A stretch of 64,000 nucleotides of DNA, taken from contig NZ_FOBS01000003.1 of the NCBI RefSeq assembly GCF_900109885.1, positions 1 through 64,000 on the forward strand, in the 5' to 3' direction. This document shows, in pieces, positions 7,902 through 16,171 of this stretch (its first letter is position 1; each line of letters begins with the position of its first letter). Source of the DNA: Syntrophus gentianae. GTDB taxonomy: Bacteria > Desulfobacterota > Syntrophia > Syntrophales > Syntrophaceae. The notes beneath the pieces were generated by a model, which was not told the origin of the DNA, searched no databases, and saw only the letters and a program-made list of their open reading frames with translations. The position numbers and the translations under genes are program-made.

Positions 7902-9254
7902 ATGATCAAGATCAGCAATTCCTACAATAGATTCTTTCCTTCCGTGCCGGGCTGCACAGACTCATCCCGGAGCCGGAGAAAAGCGCACTTCTTAAGGATT
8001 TTTCTTCTCGTCATTCTGACTTTTTTCGCCTTCCGTCTTGATGGTCAGGCCCTTGTGGCCGATGAACTTCTCATCGTGGCCAACAGCGCCGTTCCGGAAG
8101 GTGTTGGTCTTGCCCGCTATTACATGGAGAAACGGGCGGTGCCGTCAGCGAATCTCCTTATGGTCAAGACCTCCGTGAACGAACAGATAGGAAGAAGCGA
8201 GTACAATCAGCAAATTGCCGATCCCGTGAGGAAATACCTGGAGAAAAACGATCCTGAGGGGAGGCGGTTCAAGTGCATCGTCCTCATGTACGGCATGCCC
8301 CTGCGGGTTCTCCCGCCGCCCTTGAGTCAGGTTGAGAGTTCTGATCTCAAAAAGCTTCAGGCGACTCTGAAGGAATGGACGGAAAAGGAAAAGCCCCCCG
8401 GCCAGAAGCCACTGGAAAAATCCAAGGAGTTCCAGGCAAAATCGGCTGAACTGAAGAAAAAGATTCAGGTCCTGACGAAGGCCCACTGGAGGGCCTCTGT
8501 CGACTCCGAGCTGGCCCTTGTCCGGGAAAAATCCTATGACCTGGAAGGATGGCTGCCCAACAGGTTTTTTGTCAGCTTCCGGGGCAAGAAAATAAAGAAT
8601 ATGCCGCAATCGGCCATTCTGGTAAGCCGTCTGGAGGGACCGACTCCCGCGATTGTCCGCCGCATCATCGATGACAGCCTTTATGCCGAAGAGCAGGGTC
8701 TGCCCGGCAAGGCCTATTTCGATACGCGGTGGCCCGAAAAGAATCAGCCGAAAAAAGACCAGAAGCTGTCCGCCTATGAGCAGTATGACCAGGCCATCCA
8801 CAACACGGCCCGGATCGTCCGGAAAAGCGGGAGACTTCCCGTCGTCGTCGATGACCGTCCAACGCTTTTTCAACCTGGGGAAGCGCCGGACGCCTCCCTT
8901 TACTGCGGCTGGTATAGCCTGGGGAAGTACATCGATGCCTTCACCTGGGTCAGGGGAGCAGTGGGATACCATGTGGCCAGTTCCGAATGCACGACCCTGA
9001 AGAAGCCGGACAGTAAGGTCTGGTGCAAGGTCATGCTCGAAAAGGGTGTCGCCGCGACGGTTGGCCCGGTGGCGGAGCCCTATCTTCAGTCCTTTCCTGT
9101 TCCCGAGGTCTTTTTCGGCTGCCTTCTCGACGGCAGAGTACCTCTTGCGGAATGCTACGGCCTGTCTAATCCCTTCTGGTCATGGCAGCAGGTCCTGATC
9201 GGCGATCCCCTTTACCGTCCCTTCCTGAGACGGGGATTCCCGACGAAGAGCTAG
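7902..9254 (+). CDS. Exported TIGR03790-family protein
   Basis: About 450 residues. The start at 7902 places a signal peptide at about residues 27-55 (FLRIFLLVILTFFAF followed by a small-residue cleavage zone). The mature part begins ADELLIVANSAVPEGVGLARYYMEKR, the entry motif of TIGR03790, a family of unknown function found in Planctomycetes, Deltaproteobacteria and others, often with caspase-like or surface proteins. Later words such as YCGWYSLG and SSECTTL with GVAATVGPVAEPY also fit that family. An upstream GTG at 7866 is in frame but would only lengthen the pre-sequence. The ribosome site is weak at both. Confidence 0.72.
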   Translation: MIKISNSYNRFFPSVPGCTDSSRSRRKAHFLRIFLLVILTFFAFRLDGQALVADELLIVANSAVPEGVGLARYYMEKRAVPSANLLMVKTSVNEQIGRSEYNQQIADPVRKYLEKNDPEGRRFKCIVLMYGMPLRVLPPPLSQVESSDLKKLQATLKEWTEKEKPPGQKPLEKSKEFQAKSAELKKKIQVLTKAHWRASVDSELALVREKSYDLEGWLPNRFFVSFRGKKIKNMPQSAILVSRLEGPTPAIVRRIIDDSLYAEEQGLPGKAYFDTRWPEKNQPKKDQKLSAYEQYDQAIHNTARIVRKSGRLPVVVDDRPTLFQPGEAPDASLYCGWYSLGKYIDAFTWVRGAVGYHVASSECTTLKKPDSKVWCKVMLEKGVAATVGPVAEPYLQSFPVPEVFFGCLLDGRVPLAECYGLSNPFWSWQQVLIGDPLYRPFLRRGFPTKS

Positions 9255-9393
9255 GACGGAAAAATCGTACAAACTCCCCTTTCTCAAAATCTTGATTATG
9301 ATGATTGCCTGCTTGGGTGGTCTTGACGCCGGTTTTCAGGTTCTCATGACTTCAATTTGCGAACCCTTCGGTGCCGGATTTCGATTGACATGA

Positions 9394-9426
9394 CGCAGGG
9401 AGCCGCTCAAAAAGCTGCTCCCTGCG
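9394..9426. terminator. Hairpin between convergent genes, possible terminator
   Basis: A perfect 10-bp stem (CGCAGGGAGC pairing with GCTCCCTGCG) encloses a 13-base loop, between the stops of the TIGR03790 gene and the leftward PEP-CTERM gene. There is no T-run on either side, so intrinsic termination is uncertain. Confidence 0.4.
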
Positions 9427-9448
9427 CAGTTCTGAAAACGTTCAGGCT

Positions 9449-10261
9449 TTATTTCCTGAATTTGAAACGGAGGAAACCGGCCAGCGAAAGGCCAGAGGCA
9501 AAGAGGAACGCCGCCCCCGGAAGGGGAACCGGTGTCGCTTGATCTGCCCAGTTCACGGCATTGCTGAAGAGCTGCCGGTAATCGGCATTCCCCAGCTCGT
9601 TTTCCGCAATCAAGGTGGAGAAACTGATCACGCGCCCTGAACCATAATCCCAGCCGACAAGTCCGGAATAGCCTGTATTGACTGACCCGCCATAACTGGA
9701 AGTATAGAAGGTATGGGTTCCTACCTTTGCCGTTAATCGCGATTCCGTTCCCGACAGGTTGGTCAGACTGAAGGTATAGGATGCCCCGGGGAGATTGTAA
9801 TTGATGATGGAATCCGTCTCATTCTGAAAATAGATGGTTGGGGATGCGCTTGTGTAATAGCCGGAAGAGGTAGCCGGAATCGCCTCAGCAAGCGTTGAAA
9901 ATCTTCCTTGCCCCATGATCCAGAGAGTCCATTCAGAGGTAACCAGCCCCCCGCCGGCGCTTACGAAATTCTTCAAGGCCAGCTGGCCATCATTCGGCAT
10001 GTCGCTGCCCCAACTGTAATTGGGCATCAGGAGGACAACATCATGCCCAACCAGAGACGCCGAGTTGTTAAAACTGGAGTAAACATCCCCGATCGTGACC
10101 GAATGGCCGAAACCGGTCAGGACATCTGTAACCCTTGTGTTTTCAGCAGGATCCCCGGCACCGATCACATAAACCGACGCGGCGCCCGCTTCCATGGCCG
10201 ACAAGCCAAGCAGGAGCATCAAGATTGCGATAAACACCCTTTTAAAAGACTTGGAAAACAT
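9449..10261 (-). CDS. PEP-CTERM sorting-domain protein
   Basis: This is an exported protein of about 270 residues. The ATG at 10261 is chosen because it follows an AAAGGAG site; a longer in-frame start exists. A signal peptide (VFIAILMLLLGLSAMEAGA) leads into a domain starting SVYVIGAGDPAENTRVTDVL, reminiscent of a flavodoxin/ThuA-like fold, with GHDVVLLMPNYSWG and LVGWDYGSGRVISF. The tail is the sorting signal: VPLPGAAFLFASGLSLAGF then RFKFRK, that is a P-x-P motif, a hydrophobic helix and a basic end, cut by an exosortase. No exosortase gene is in the window, so it must be elsewhere. PEP-CTERM proteins accompany exopolysaccharide export, and a polysaccharide cluster lies 36 kb away. Confidence 0.8.
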   Translation of the reverse strand: MFSKSFKRVFIAILMLLLGLSAMEAGAASVYVIGAGDPAENTRVTDVLTGFGHSVTIGDVYSSFNNSASLVGHDVVLLMPNYSWGSDMPNDGQLALKNFVSAGGGLVTSEWTLWIMGQGRFSTLAEAIPATSSGYYTSASPTIYFQNETDSIINYNLPGASYTFSLTNLSGTESRLTAKVGTHTFYTSSYGGSVNTGYSGLVGWDYGSGRVISFSTLIAENELGNADYRQLFSNAVNWADQATPVPLPGAAFLFASGLSLAGFLRFKFRK

Positions 10262-10420
10262 GCTATGACTCCTTTCCATTTAAAAACAATTTGGGAAATA
10301 ATACAGGACGTTGCTGACTTATTCAATCGGGGATACCCTGATTTTTCTGCTTCTAAAATCCTTACGATAGAGCCAAAGGCTTTTTTAAGAGAGTCTCTGA
10401 TCGGCAGGCATATAATTTGA

Positions 10421-10449
10421 TTGACATTCAAGTTTCTTTTATTTACTCT
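10421..10449 (+). promoter_or_regulatory. Sigma-70 type promoter ahead of the prfC leader
   Basis: TTGACA (10421-10426), a 17-base spacer and TACTCT (10444-10449). A start near 10456 would give a transcript that meets the terminator at 10494-10521 after about 60 bases, 40 bases short of prfC. Confidence 0.5.
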
Positions 10450-10493
10450 ACAGCCCAATAAAAGTAGTGCCTTATCATACAACTGACATGAAA

Positions 10494-10521
10494 CGGGCCT
10501 CATCAGGCCCGCTTTTTTTTT
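10494..10521 (+). terminator. Intrinsic terminator in the prfC leader
   Basis: CGGGCCT and AGGCCCG pair over a four-base CATC loop and are followed by a run of nine T. This is a textbook rho-independent terminator on the plus strand, only 40 bases before the prfC start and with no gene ending just upstream. It could be an attenuator or the end of a short RNA. Confidence 0.75.
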
Positions 10522-10560
10522 AATATTTCGAAGACAGCAGAAAGGATTTCAGAAGCAGCG

Positions 10561-12150
10561 ATGCACCAGAAAGAAATTGAACAGCGCCGAACCTTCGGCA
10601 TTATCAGCCATCCGGACGCCGGAAAGACGACCTTGACGGAAAAACTGCTCCTCTTCGGGGGGGCGATCCAGTTGGCCGGGACGGTCAAGGCCCGCAAAGC
10701 CACCCGTCACGCCACCAGCGACTGGATGGCCATCGAAAAGGAAAGGGGCATCTCCGTCACGACCTCGGTGATGAAGTTTCATTACCGGGATTTTGAAATC
10801 AACCTCCTCGATACGCCGGGGCATCAGGACTTCTCCGAAGACACCTACCGGGTTCTCACCGCCGTGGACAGCGCGGTCATGGTCATTGACGGGGCCAAAG
10901 GCGTGGAGCCCCAGACGGAAAAACTCATGGAGATCTGCCTGCTCCGCAATACGCCGGTGATTACCTTCATCAACAAGCTGGACCGGGACGTTCTGTCGCC
11001 CCTGGACCTCCTGGCCGATATCGAAAAAAAGCTGCAGATCGAGTGTGTCCCCATGTCCTGGCCCATCGGAATGGGCAAGAGTTTCCGGGGCGTCTACAAC
11101 CTCTATCGCAAGGAACTGCAACTCTTTACGCCGGGGGCAAAAACCCGGAGCGGGGAGGTCTTTGTCATCCGGGATCTCGATGATCCGGAACTGGACAAAC
11201 GGCTCGGATCCCAGGCCGCCGAACTTCGTGAAGACATCGACCTGATGGAAGGTGCGGCCAATCCCTTTGTCTATGAGCATTTCCTCAAGGCAAACCAGAC
11301 GCCGGTTTTCTTTGGCAGCGCCATCAACAACTTCGGCGTGCGGGAACTTCTGGATGCCATTGTGGAACTGGCCCCCAGCCCTCGTCCCCGCCAGGCGACC
11401 ACCCGCGAGGTCTTGCCCTCCGAGGAGCAGTTTTCCGGTTTTGCCTTCAAGATTCAGGCGAATATGGACACAGCCCACCGCGACCGTATCGCCTTTGTCC
11501 GGATCTGTTCCGGAAAGTTCACCCGGGGAATGAAGGTCCGCCACAATCGGCTGGGTAAAGAGGTGACGCTGGCCAATGCAACCATCTTCATGGCACAGGA
11601 TCGCGCTTCTGTGGAGGAGGCCTATCCAGGCGACATCATCGGCATTCACAACCATGGAACCATCCGGATCGGTGATACTTTCTCCGAAGGGGAGGAACTG
11701 AAATTCACGGGCATTCCCAACTTCGCCCCGGAACATTTCTGCCGGGTCCGGCTGAAGAACCCCCTGAAGATCAAACAGCTTCAAAAGGGACTCACCCAGC
11801 TTTCGGAGGAGGGCATCGTTCAGGTTTTCCGTCCCCTGACGAACAATGACTACATCCTGGGCGTGGTGGGCGTTCTGCAGTTTGACGTGACCATGGCCCG
11901 CCTCTTCAGCGAATACAGCGTTGAAGCGGATTACGAGCCGGCGGATTATGCCGCCGCCCGCTGGGTCACCTGCGCCGATCGGGAAAAGCTGGCAGTCTTC
12001 GAAAAAAAATACCGGAACAATCTTGCTCTCGATTCCGAAGGAAATCTGATATACTTGGCCATGAGTGAGTGGCGCCTCTCCAACACCATGGAGGAATGGC
12101 CCGACATCACGATGCACAAGACGATGGAGCACAGCCAGCGCCTCAGTTAA
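10561..12150 (+). CDS. prfC: Peptide chain release factor 3
   Basis: This 529-residue translational GTPase recycles RF1/RF2 from the ribosome after peptide release. The G-domain motifs are G1 SHPDAGKT (16-23), the switch region with [12 protein letters not shown]3 DTPGHQDF and G4 NKLDRD. The RF3-specific words [18 protein letters not shown] and [12 protein letters not shown] separate it from EF-G, and the length equals that of E. coli RF3. The ATG is preceded by AAAGGATTTCAGAAGC, a modest site. It is likely transcribed through the leader terminator described above, possibly with the thioesterase gene 26 bases downstream. Confidence 0.96.
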   Translation: MHQKEIEQRRTFGIISHPDAGKTTLTEKLLLFGGAIQLAGTVKARKATRHATSDWMAIEKERGISVTTSVMKFHYRDFEINLLDTPGHQDFSEDTYRVLTAVDSAVMVIDGAKGVEPQTEKLMEICLLRNTPVITFINKLDRDVLSPLDLLADIEKKLQIECVPMSWPIGMGKSFRGVYNLYRKELQLFTPGAKTRSGEVFVIRDLDDPELDKRLGSQAAELREDIDLMEGAANPFVYEHFLKANQTPVFFGSAINNFGVRELLDAIVELAPSPRPRQATTREVLPSEEQFSGFAFKIQANMDTAHRDRIAFVRICSGKFTRGMKVRHNRLGKEVTLANATIFMAQDRASVEEAYPGDIIGIHNHGTIRIGDTFSEGEELKFTGIPNFAPEHFCRVRLKNPLKIKQLQKGLTQLSEEGIVQVFRPLTNNDYILGVVGVLQFDVTMARLFSEYSVEADYEPADYAAARWVTCADREKLAVFEKKYRNNLALDSEGNLIYLAMSEWRLSNTMEEWPDITMHKTMEHSQRLS

Positions 12151-12176
12151 TGCGGCAGGAGAGGAAGGAGCAAAGA

Positions 12177-12641
12177 ATGACGGACAAAGCCTTTCAGGAT
12201 TTCTACCCCGATGAATTCGCCCATTGTTACGGGTGTGGGCGGCTGAATGAAGCGGGATTGCAGATCAAGAGCTACTGGGATGGGGAAGAAAGCGTCTGCC
12301 GGTATACCCCGGAACCCTTTTTTACCGGTGGTTTCCCGGGATATTTCTATGGTGGGTTGATCTCTTCTCTGATCGACTGCCACAGCGCCGCAACCGCGTC
12401 GGCGGCAAAATTGCGTGCCGATGGCTTTGCCCTGGGCGAGAAACCCCTATCCCGCTTTGTTACTGCATCCCTGAAGATTGATTTCCTCAAGCCGACGCCT
12501 ATGGGCAAGATTATCGATTTGAGATCAAGAGTCCTGGAAATCAAAAGCCGGAAGATCATTGTCAGCACCACCTTGTCCGCGGAAGACGAGATTCGCGCCA
12601 AAGGCGAGGCCATTATGGTGCAGCTTCCGGAAAACAGATGA
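12177..12641 (+). CDS. Hotdog-fold thioesterase (PaaI-like)
   Basis: A 154-residue protein. The ATG at 12177 follows a strong AGGAAGGAG site, so the longer open frame reaching back into prfC is not used. HCYGCGRLNEAGLQI at the N-terminus is the C-x-G-C-G-x-x-N-x-x-G motif of PaaI/4HBT hotdog proteins, and a GGLISSLIDCHSAATA helix carries the position of the active acidic/asparagine residue. The C-terminal half has the long hotdog strands (SRFVTASLKIDFLKPTPMG). It would hydrolyse an acyl-CoA of unknown identity. Confidence 0.75.
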   Translation: MTDKAFQDFYPDEFAHCYGCGRLNEAGLQIKSYWDGEESVCRYTPEPFFTGGFPGYFYGGLISSLIDCHSAATASAAKLRADGFALGEKPLSRFVTASLKIDFLKPTPMGKIIDLRSRVLEIKSRKIIVSTTLSAEDEIRAKGEAIMVQLPENR

Positions 12642-12773
12642 CCATAAAGGCATCCTGGAGATTCCTCTGTTCCGTCCAATCAAATAACGAAATCATCCTC
12701 TTCAAAATAGGCTGGCCACACCCCATTCATAAAAAATATAGGTGCATATTTGCGTCTATATTCGCTCAATTAG

Positions 12774-12789
12774 GTAGCTTATAAGCTAC
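12774..12789. promoter_or_regulatory. Perfect 16-bp palindrome upstream of a sigma-54 promoter
   Basis: GTAGCTTATAAGCTAC reads the same on both strands and is centred about 95 bp upstream of the -24 element at 12876. The distance is normal for a sigma-54 enhancer site, although the sequence differs from the TTGCA-N4-TGCAA sites elsewhere in the window. Confidence 0.4.
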
Positions 12790-12874
12790 TCTATCTCTTC
12801 TGTTATTTATCCTGTAATTGGAAAATCCTTTTGTATACAGATGGTTATTTATCGCTCTTAGACTGATGCAATAT

Positions 12875-12890
12875 TGGCATAAAGAATGCC
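12875..12890 (+). promoter_or_regulatory. Sigma-54 promoter for the DUF5320-like genes
   Basis: TGGCATAAAGAATGCC has GG at 12876-12877 and GC at 12888-12889 with exactly ten bases between, and a near-consensus TGGCA at -24 and ATGC at -12. Transcription would start near 12901, about 120 bases ahead of the first small gene. The same GGCAT-N6-ATGCC core is seen at 36928-36944 on the other strand. Confidence 0.75.
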
Positions 12891-13020
12891 TTTAACATAA
12901 ATTAAAGAGCGTGCCGAATGTTATTGGTCCAAGTACTTTGGAGAATGTCTTTTCCCGCAGAGAATCAAAGTCGGCGTGCCCGGAAAAGGGATCGCAATAT
13001 TCGGAAGGGAGGTCATCATC

Positions 13021-13230
13021 ATGCCAAGAGGAGATGGAACAGGCCCCATGAGGCCAGGGGGCGGAAGAGGTCGAGGCCGTGGACTGGGTCGGATGGGAGG
13101 CCCCATTGCGGCTGGACCAGGTGGATTCTGTGTGTGTCCACAATGCGGCCACAGGGAGCCTCATAAAATAGGAACACCCTGCGCTCAGCAGAAATGCCCA
13201 CAGTGCGGAACCGCAATGGCCAGGGAATAG
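13021..13230 (+). CDS. Small Gly/Arg-rich zinc-ribbon protein
   Basis: A 69-residue protein with a good ribosome site (GGAAGGGAGG). It begins MPRGDGTGPM, the same opening as the DUF5320 protein that follows, then has a low-complexity Gly/Arg stretch (PGGGRGRGRGLGRMGG) and a C-terminal ribbon with CPQCG-x10-C-x5-CPQCG, which should bind one zinc or iron. Such proteins occur beside NifX/Mrp-type genes in anaerobes, and this one lies downstream of a sigma-54 promoter. No precise function is known. Confidence 0.75.
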   Translation: MPRGDGTGPMRPGGGRGRGRGLGRMGGPIAAGPGGFCVCPQCGHREPHKIGTPCAQQKCPQCGTAMARE

Positions 13231-13289
13231 AATCAAATACTCAGAGACGTTAGGTATTAGGATAGAGTTTAAGGAAGGAGGGTGAAATC

Positions 13290-13616
13290 ATGCCAAGAGG
13301 AGATGGAACAGGTCCCATGGGAATAGGTCCGATGACCGGGCGCGGAGCCGGACTCTGCTCACGGCTCGGTGCAACAGGATACTCGGATGTCCCGCCGGCC
13401 TATGGGATGGGATACGGCCGGGGGTGGAGAAATCGATTTTTCGCCTCAGGATTATTTGGGTGGATGCGACCCGCAGGTTATGCCGCACCGTATCAGAGGC
13501 CTGATCCGGAGTTGGAAAAGCAGATGCTTAAAAGAGAGGCTGACACTCTGAGAGCAGAGCTGAACTATCTACAGAAGCGTCTGGACGAAATGGAATCCGA
13601 AAAGCCTTCGGAATAA
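13290..13616 (+). CDS. DUF5320 domain protein
   Basis: A 108-residue protein with AAGGAGGGTG ahead of the ATG. The N-terminus MPRGDGTGPMGIGPMTGRGAGLC is the DUF5320 signature. The middle is rich in Gly/Tyr/Trp (GYGRGWRNRFFASG). The end (DPELEKQMLKREADTLRAELNYLQKRLDEME) is a heptad-patterned coiled coil likely to oligomerise. The family is small, anaerobe-enriched and of unknown function, commonly near nitrogenase-cofactor-like (NifX) and Mrp genes, as in this window. It is probably co-transcribed with the preceding zinc-ribbon gene. Confidence 0.82.
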   Translation: MPRGDGTGPMGIGPMTGRGAGLCSRLGATGYSDVPPAYGMGYGRGWRNRFFASGLFGWMRPAGYAAPYQRPDPELEKQMLKREADTLRAELNYLQKRLDEMESEKPSE

Positions 13617-13639
13617 GGAACGTTTCATGGATCGTTTTC

Positions 13640-13680
13640 ATTACGGCCGCACCGATAAAATTCTTCGGTGCGGCCGTAAT
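13640..13680 (+). terminator. Strong hairpin after the DUF5320 gene
   Basis: A perfect 15-bp stem (ATTACGGCCGCACCG and its complement) with an 11-base loop, 23 bases past the DUF5320 stop. No T-run follows, so it may stabilise the mRNA 3-prime end or act with Rho. Confidence 0.5.
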
Positions 13681-13779
13681 GCGGGAACCTTAAGCTTGAA
13701 ATGACGTAAGTAATTATGGCGGCTGCTCGGCCAACGTGATAGAAGAGAATGATCAAGATTCAGAGGATTACAGGACTTA

Positions 13780-14781
13780 ATGAATGCAAAGCAAGAGACG
13801 CCGCTTCTGGACAGACACCACCGGACCATCAATTATCTGCGTCTTTCCATAACAGACCGCTGCAATCTGAGATGTGTTTACTGTATGCCCGAAGAAGGGA
13901 TATCCTTTCTTCCCCACAAGGAAATCCTGACCTATGAAGAAATGCTCCGTCTCGTTGAGCTTTGCGTCGCGAATGGAATCCGGAAAATCAGGCTGACCGG
14001 CGGAGAACCTCTCGTGCGCAAGGGCGTTATCGGTTTCATTGAAAAACTGAACAAGATAGAAAAGCTGAAAGAAATCACCCTGACCACCAACGGCGTCCTC
14101 CTGAAAGAATTTGCCCGTGATCTCCGGAAATCCGGTATCTGCCGGATCAATGTGAGCATGGATACCCTGAAGCCCGAGAAATTCAACGCAATAACCCGGC
14201 GGCCTCTCTTCGAACGGGTATGGGAGGGAATTGAAGAGGCCGAATCCGTTGGAATGGCCCCCATCAAACTCAATGTGGTTGCCATGAAGGGTTTCAATGA
14301 TGATGAGATCCTGGATTTCGCCCGCCTGACCCACCGAAAACCCTATCATGTGCGTTTCATTGAAATGATGCCCATCGGGGCAGCCGATGCCCGGATGAAA
14401 GGCTTTATTTCCCGTCAAGAGATTCTTGAACGGATTTCATCCCTGGGTTCACTCCACCGGTTGGAACCCGAATTGATGGCCGGTCCGGCAGAAGTGTACG
14501 CTCTGGAAGGCGCCAAGGGAAAGATCGGGGTTATCGGAGCCTTGAGCCACCACTTTTGTGCGACCTGCAATCGGCTCCGCTTGACCGCAGACGGACAGTT
14601 GCGGGGATGCCTGTTTTCCGACAAGGAAACAGACCTCAAAACCGCTTTAAGGCAGGGAAAAGACGACGGCTATTTATCCGATCTTATTCGGGATACGATT
14701 TTAAACAAGCCCAAAGGTCACAATCTGGATTTGAACAATCCCCGCAAATGCGTTCGCCCGATGAGCCGCATCGGTGGGTAG
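13780..14781 (+). CDS. moaA: GTP 3',8-cyclase (molybdenum cofactor synthesis)
   Basis: This 333-residue radical SAM enzyme converts GTP to 3',8-cyclo-7,8-dihydro-GTP, the first step of molybdopterin synthesis. The N-terminal cluster motif is C28-N-L-R-C32-V-Y-C35, followed by LTGGEPLVRKG and ITLTTNG for SAM binding. The MoaA-specific second 4Fe-4S site lies in HHFCATCNRLRL and then GCLFS, and the usual GTP-anchoring arginines are present. The protein ends PMSRIGG; the C-terminal double glycine is essential in MoaA and is present. It heads a closely spaced rightward run of genes to 19 kb. Confidence 0.97.
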   Translation: MNAKQETPLLDRHHRTINYLRLSITDRCNLRCVYCMPEEGISFLPHKEILTYEEMLRLVELCVANGIRKIRLTGGEPLVRKGVIGFIEKLNKIEKLKEITLTTNGVLLKEFARDLRKSGICRINVSMDTLKPEKFNAITRRPLFERVWEGIEEAESVGMAPIKLNVVAMKGFNDDEILDFARLTHRKPYHVRFIEMMPIGAADARMKGFISRQEILERISSLGSLHRLEPELMAGPAEVYALEGAKGKIGVIGALSHHFCATCNRLRLTADGQLRGCLFSDKETDLKTALRQGKDDGYLSDLIRDTILNKPKGHNLDLNNPRKCVRPMSRIGG

Positions 14782-14816
14782 CTAAGGATTAAGCAAAGAC
14801 AGGAGGAGCTCGTTAC

Positions 14817-15341
14817 ATGGCGATTTATTCATACGGGGACCGGGTGCCCAGGATCGGCAAGAATGTTTATGTCAGCGATTCGGCCCGGGTGATTGGAGAT
14901 GTTGAAATTGGCGATGAGTGTTACATCGGCCATGGTGTCATCCTACGGGGGGATTATGGCAGCATCCGATTGGGTCCGGGCACGGCCATCGAGGAAAATG
15001 CCGTGATTCATATCCGCCCGGACGGACTGAGTGTTCTTGGGGAGCGGGTGACTGTCGGTCACGGGGCGATTGTGCACGGCGATCGGATCGATGATTTCGC
15101 TGTCATCGGAATGGGGGCAGTGATCAGCCTGCATTCCGAGGTTGGGAAATGGGCCATTGTCGGCGAAGGTGCGGTTATTCCCATGGACACCAAGATTCCT
15201 GCGGAAAAAATCGTCGGGGGCGTACCGGGAAAGGTGATCGGCGATGTCCTGCCCAGGCACAAGGAGTTCTGGACATGGGGCAAACAGCTCTACGTAGATC
15301 TCGCCAAGGCATATCCGGAAAAGTTCAAACGTCTCGATTAG
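14817..15341 (+). CDS. Gamma-class carbonic anhydrase family protein
   Basis: This 174-residue left-handed beta-helix protein has hexapeptide repeats (VIGDVEIGDECYIGHGVILRGD). Metal-ligand histidines are in ENAVIHIRPDG and in VTVGHGAIVHGD, the H-x-n-H-x4-H arrangement of gamma carbonic anhydrases. A C-terminal helix completes the trimer-forming fold. The acidic loop residues needed for fast catalysis in the archaeal prototype are not obvious, so this may be a slow or ferripyochelin-binding-type homologue. The ribosome site is GGAGGAGCTC, and the gene starts 35 bases after moaA. Confidence 0.85.
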   Translation: MAIYSYGDRVPRIGKNVYVSDSARVIGDVEIGDECYIGHGVILRGDYGSIRLGPGTAIEENAVIHIRPDGLSVLGERVTVGHGAIVHGDRIDDFAVIGMGAVISLHSEVGKWAIVGEGAVIPMDTKIPAEKIVGGVPGKVIGDVLPRHKEFWTWGKQLYVDLAKAYPEKFKRLD

Positions 15342-15388
15342 GAAAAGAAACTTGATTTCATTTCTTTTTTGCTTTTGAGGTTATTCTT

Positions 15389-16138
15389 ATGGAACTGGAT
15401 GAACGAATGTACCGTTTTTTTGAGGACAGAGCCCGGGATGTTCTTGTTGAAACTGTGACCCTGGGGCTCGGCTATTCGGCCGTGACCACCTCTGACGGGG
15501 GGATCGGCATCGCCTATACCTATTTTGTCAACAAGGGAAGCTGCACCTTTATCGGCAAATACTATGATTTCGAGGGAAAGCCGGCCCTGGAGCTTCTGGA
15601 AAAAATCAAAAGCCCTCATCCCCTTGAGAAGACCATGGCCGTTGCCCTTGTAAATGCCCTCAACTACCAGCATGCCCTTTCCCTGCCGGAAGATAAGGAT
15701 AACTCGGTCCTTTTGGAAAGCTTTCAGATCGGGGAGAAAACGCGGGTCGCCATGGTCGGTGATTTCGCACCCGTGGCCAGGATTATGGAAGAAAGGGGCG
15801 CTCTTCTGGAGGTCATCGATATCGCCAGGAACATCGGGAACAAGGCGGATTTTTACGACAAGCTCAAGAACTGGGCACAGGTGATGATTCTAACCTCGAC
15901 TTCGATTTTGAACAACACGGCGGAAGAAATTTTCCAATATACCGGCAAGGGGGTGAAAACCGTTCTGCTTGGTCCCAGCACGCCCATGATCGGGGAAGTC
16001 TTTTCGCACCTGCCGGTGCACATGCTGGCCGGTACGGTGCCGATCGACAAGGACAGGGTGCTCAAAGCAGTCCGTCATGGTGTGGGAACAAGGGTCATCC
16101 AGAGGTTCAGCCGGAAATCCTATCTTTCTTTACTGTGA
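15389..16138 (+). CDS. DUF4213/DUF364 (Rossmann-like, heavy-metal chelation) protein
   Basis: A 249-residue protein. The N-terminal half (GLGYSAVTTSDGGIGIAYTY, then ALVNALNYQHAL) fits DUF4213, which has an enolase-N-like fold. The C-terminal half (VAMVGDFAPVARIMEERGALLEVIDI, ILTSTSILNNTAEEI and VLLGPSTPMI) fits DUF364, a Rossmann-like domain proposed to bind metals or metal-organic ligands. Members often sit next to molybdenum or tungsten cofactor and metal transport genes, which agrees with moaA two genes upstream. The role is not established experimentally as far as known. Confidence 0.82.
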   Translation: MELDERMYRFFEDRARDVLVETVTLGLGYSAVTTSDGGIGIAYTYFVNKGSCTFIGKYYDFEGKPALELLEKIKSPHPLEKTMAVALVNALNYQHALSLPEDKDNSVLLESFQIGEKTRVAMVGDFAPVARIMEERGALLEVIDIARNIGNKADFYDKLKNWAQVMILTSTSILNNTAEEIFQYTGKGVKTVLLGPSTPMIGEVFSHLPVHMLAGTVPIDKDRVLKAVRHGVGTRVIQRFSRKSYLSLL

Positions 16139-16171
16139 TCTGAACCGTGCCGATTTTTGAAGGAGCAAAGG

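Noticed and set aside
10549-12132. A 527-codon leftward open frame covering prfC
   Set aside because: Antisense of RF3, whose motifs are unmistakable; no ribosome site or family seen in the leftward frame.
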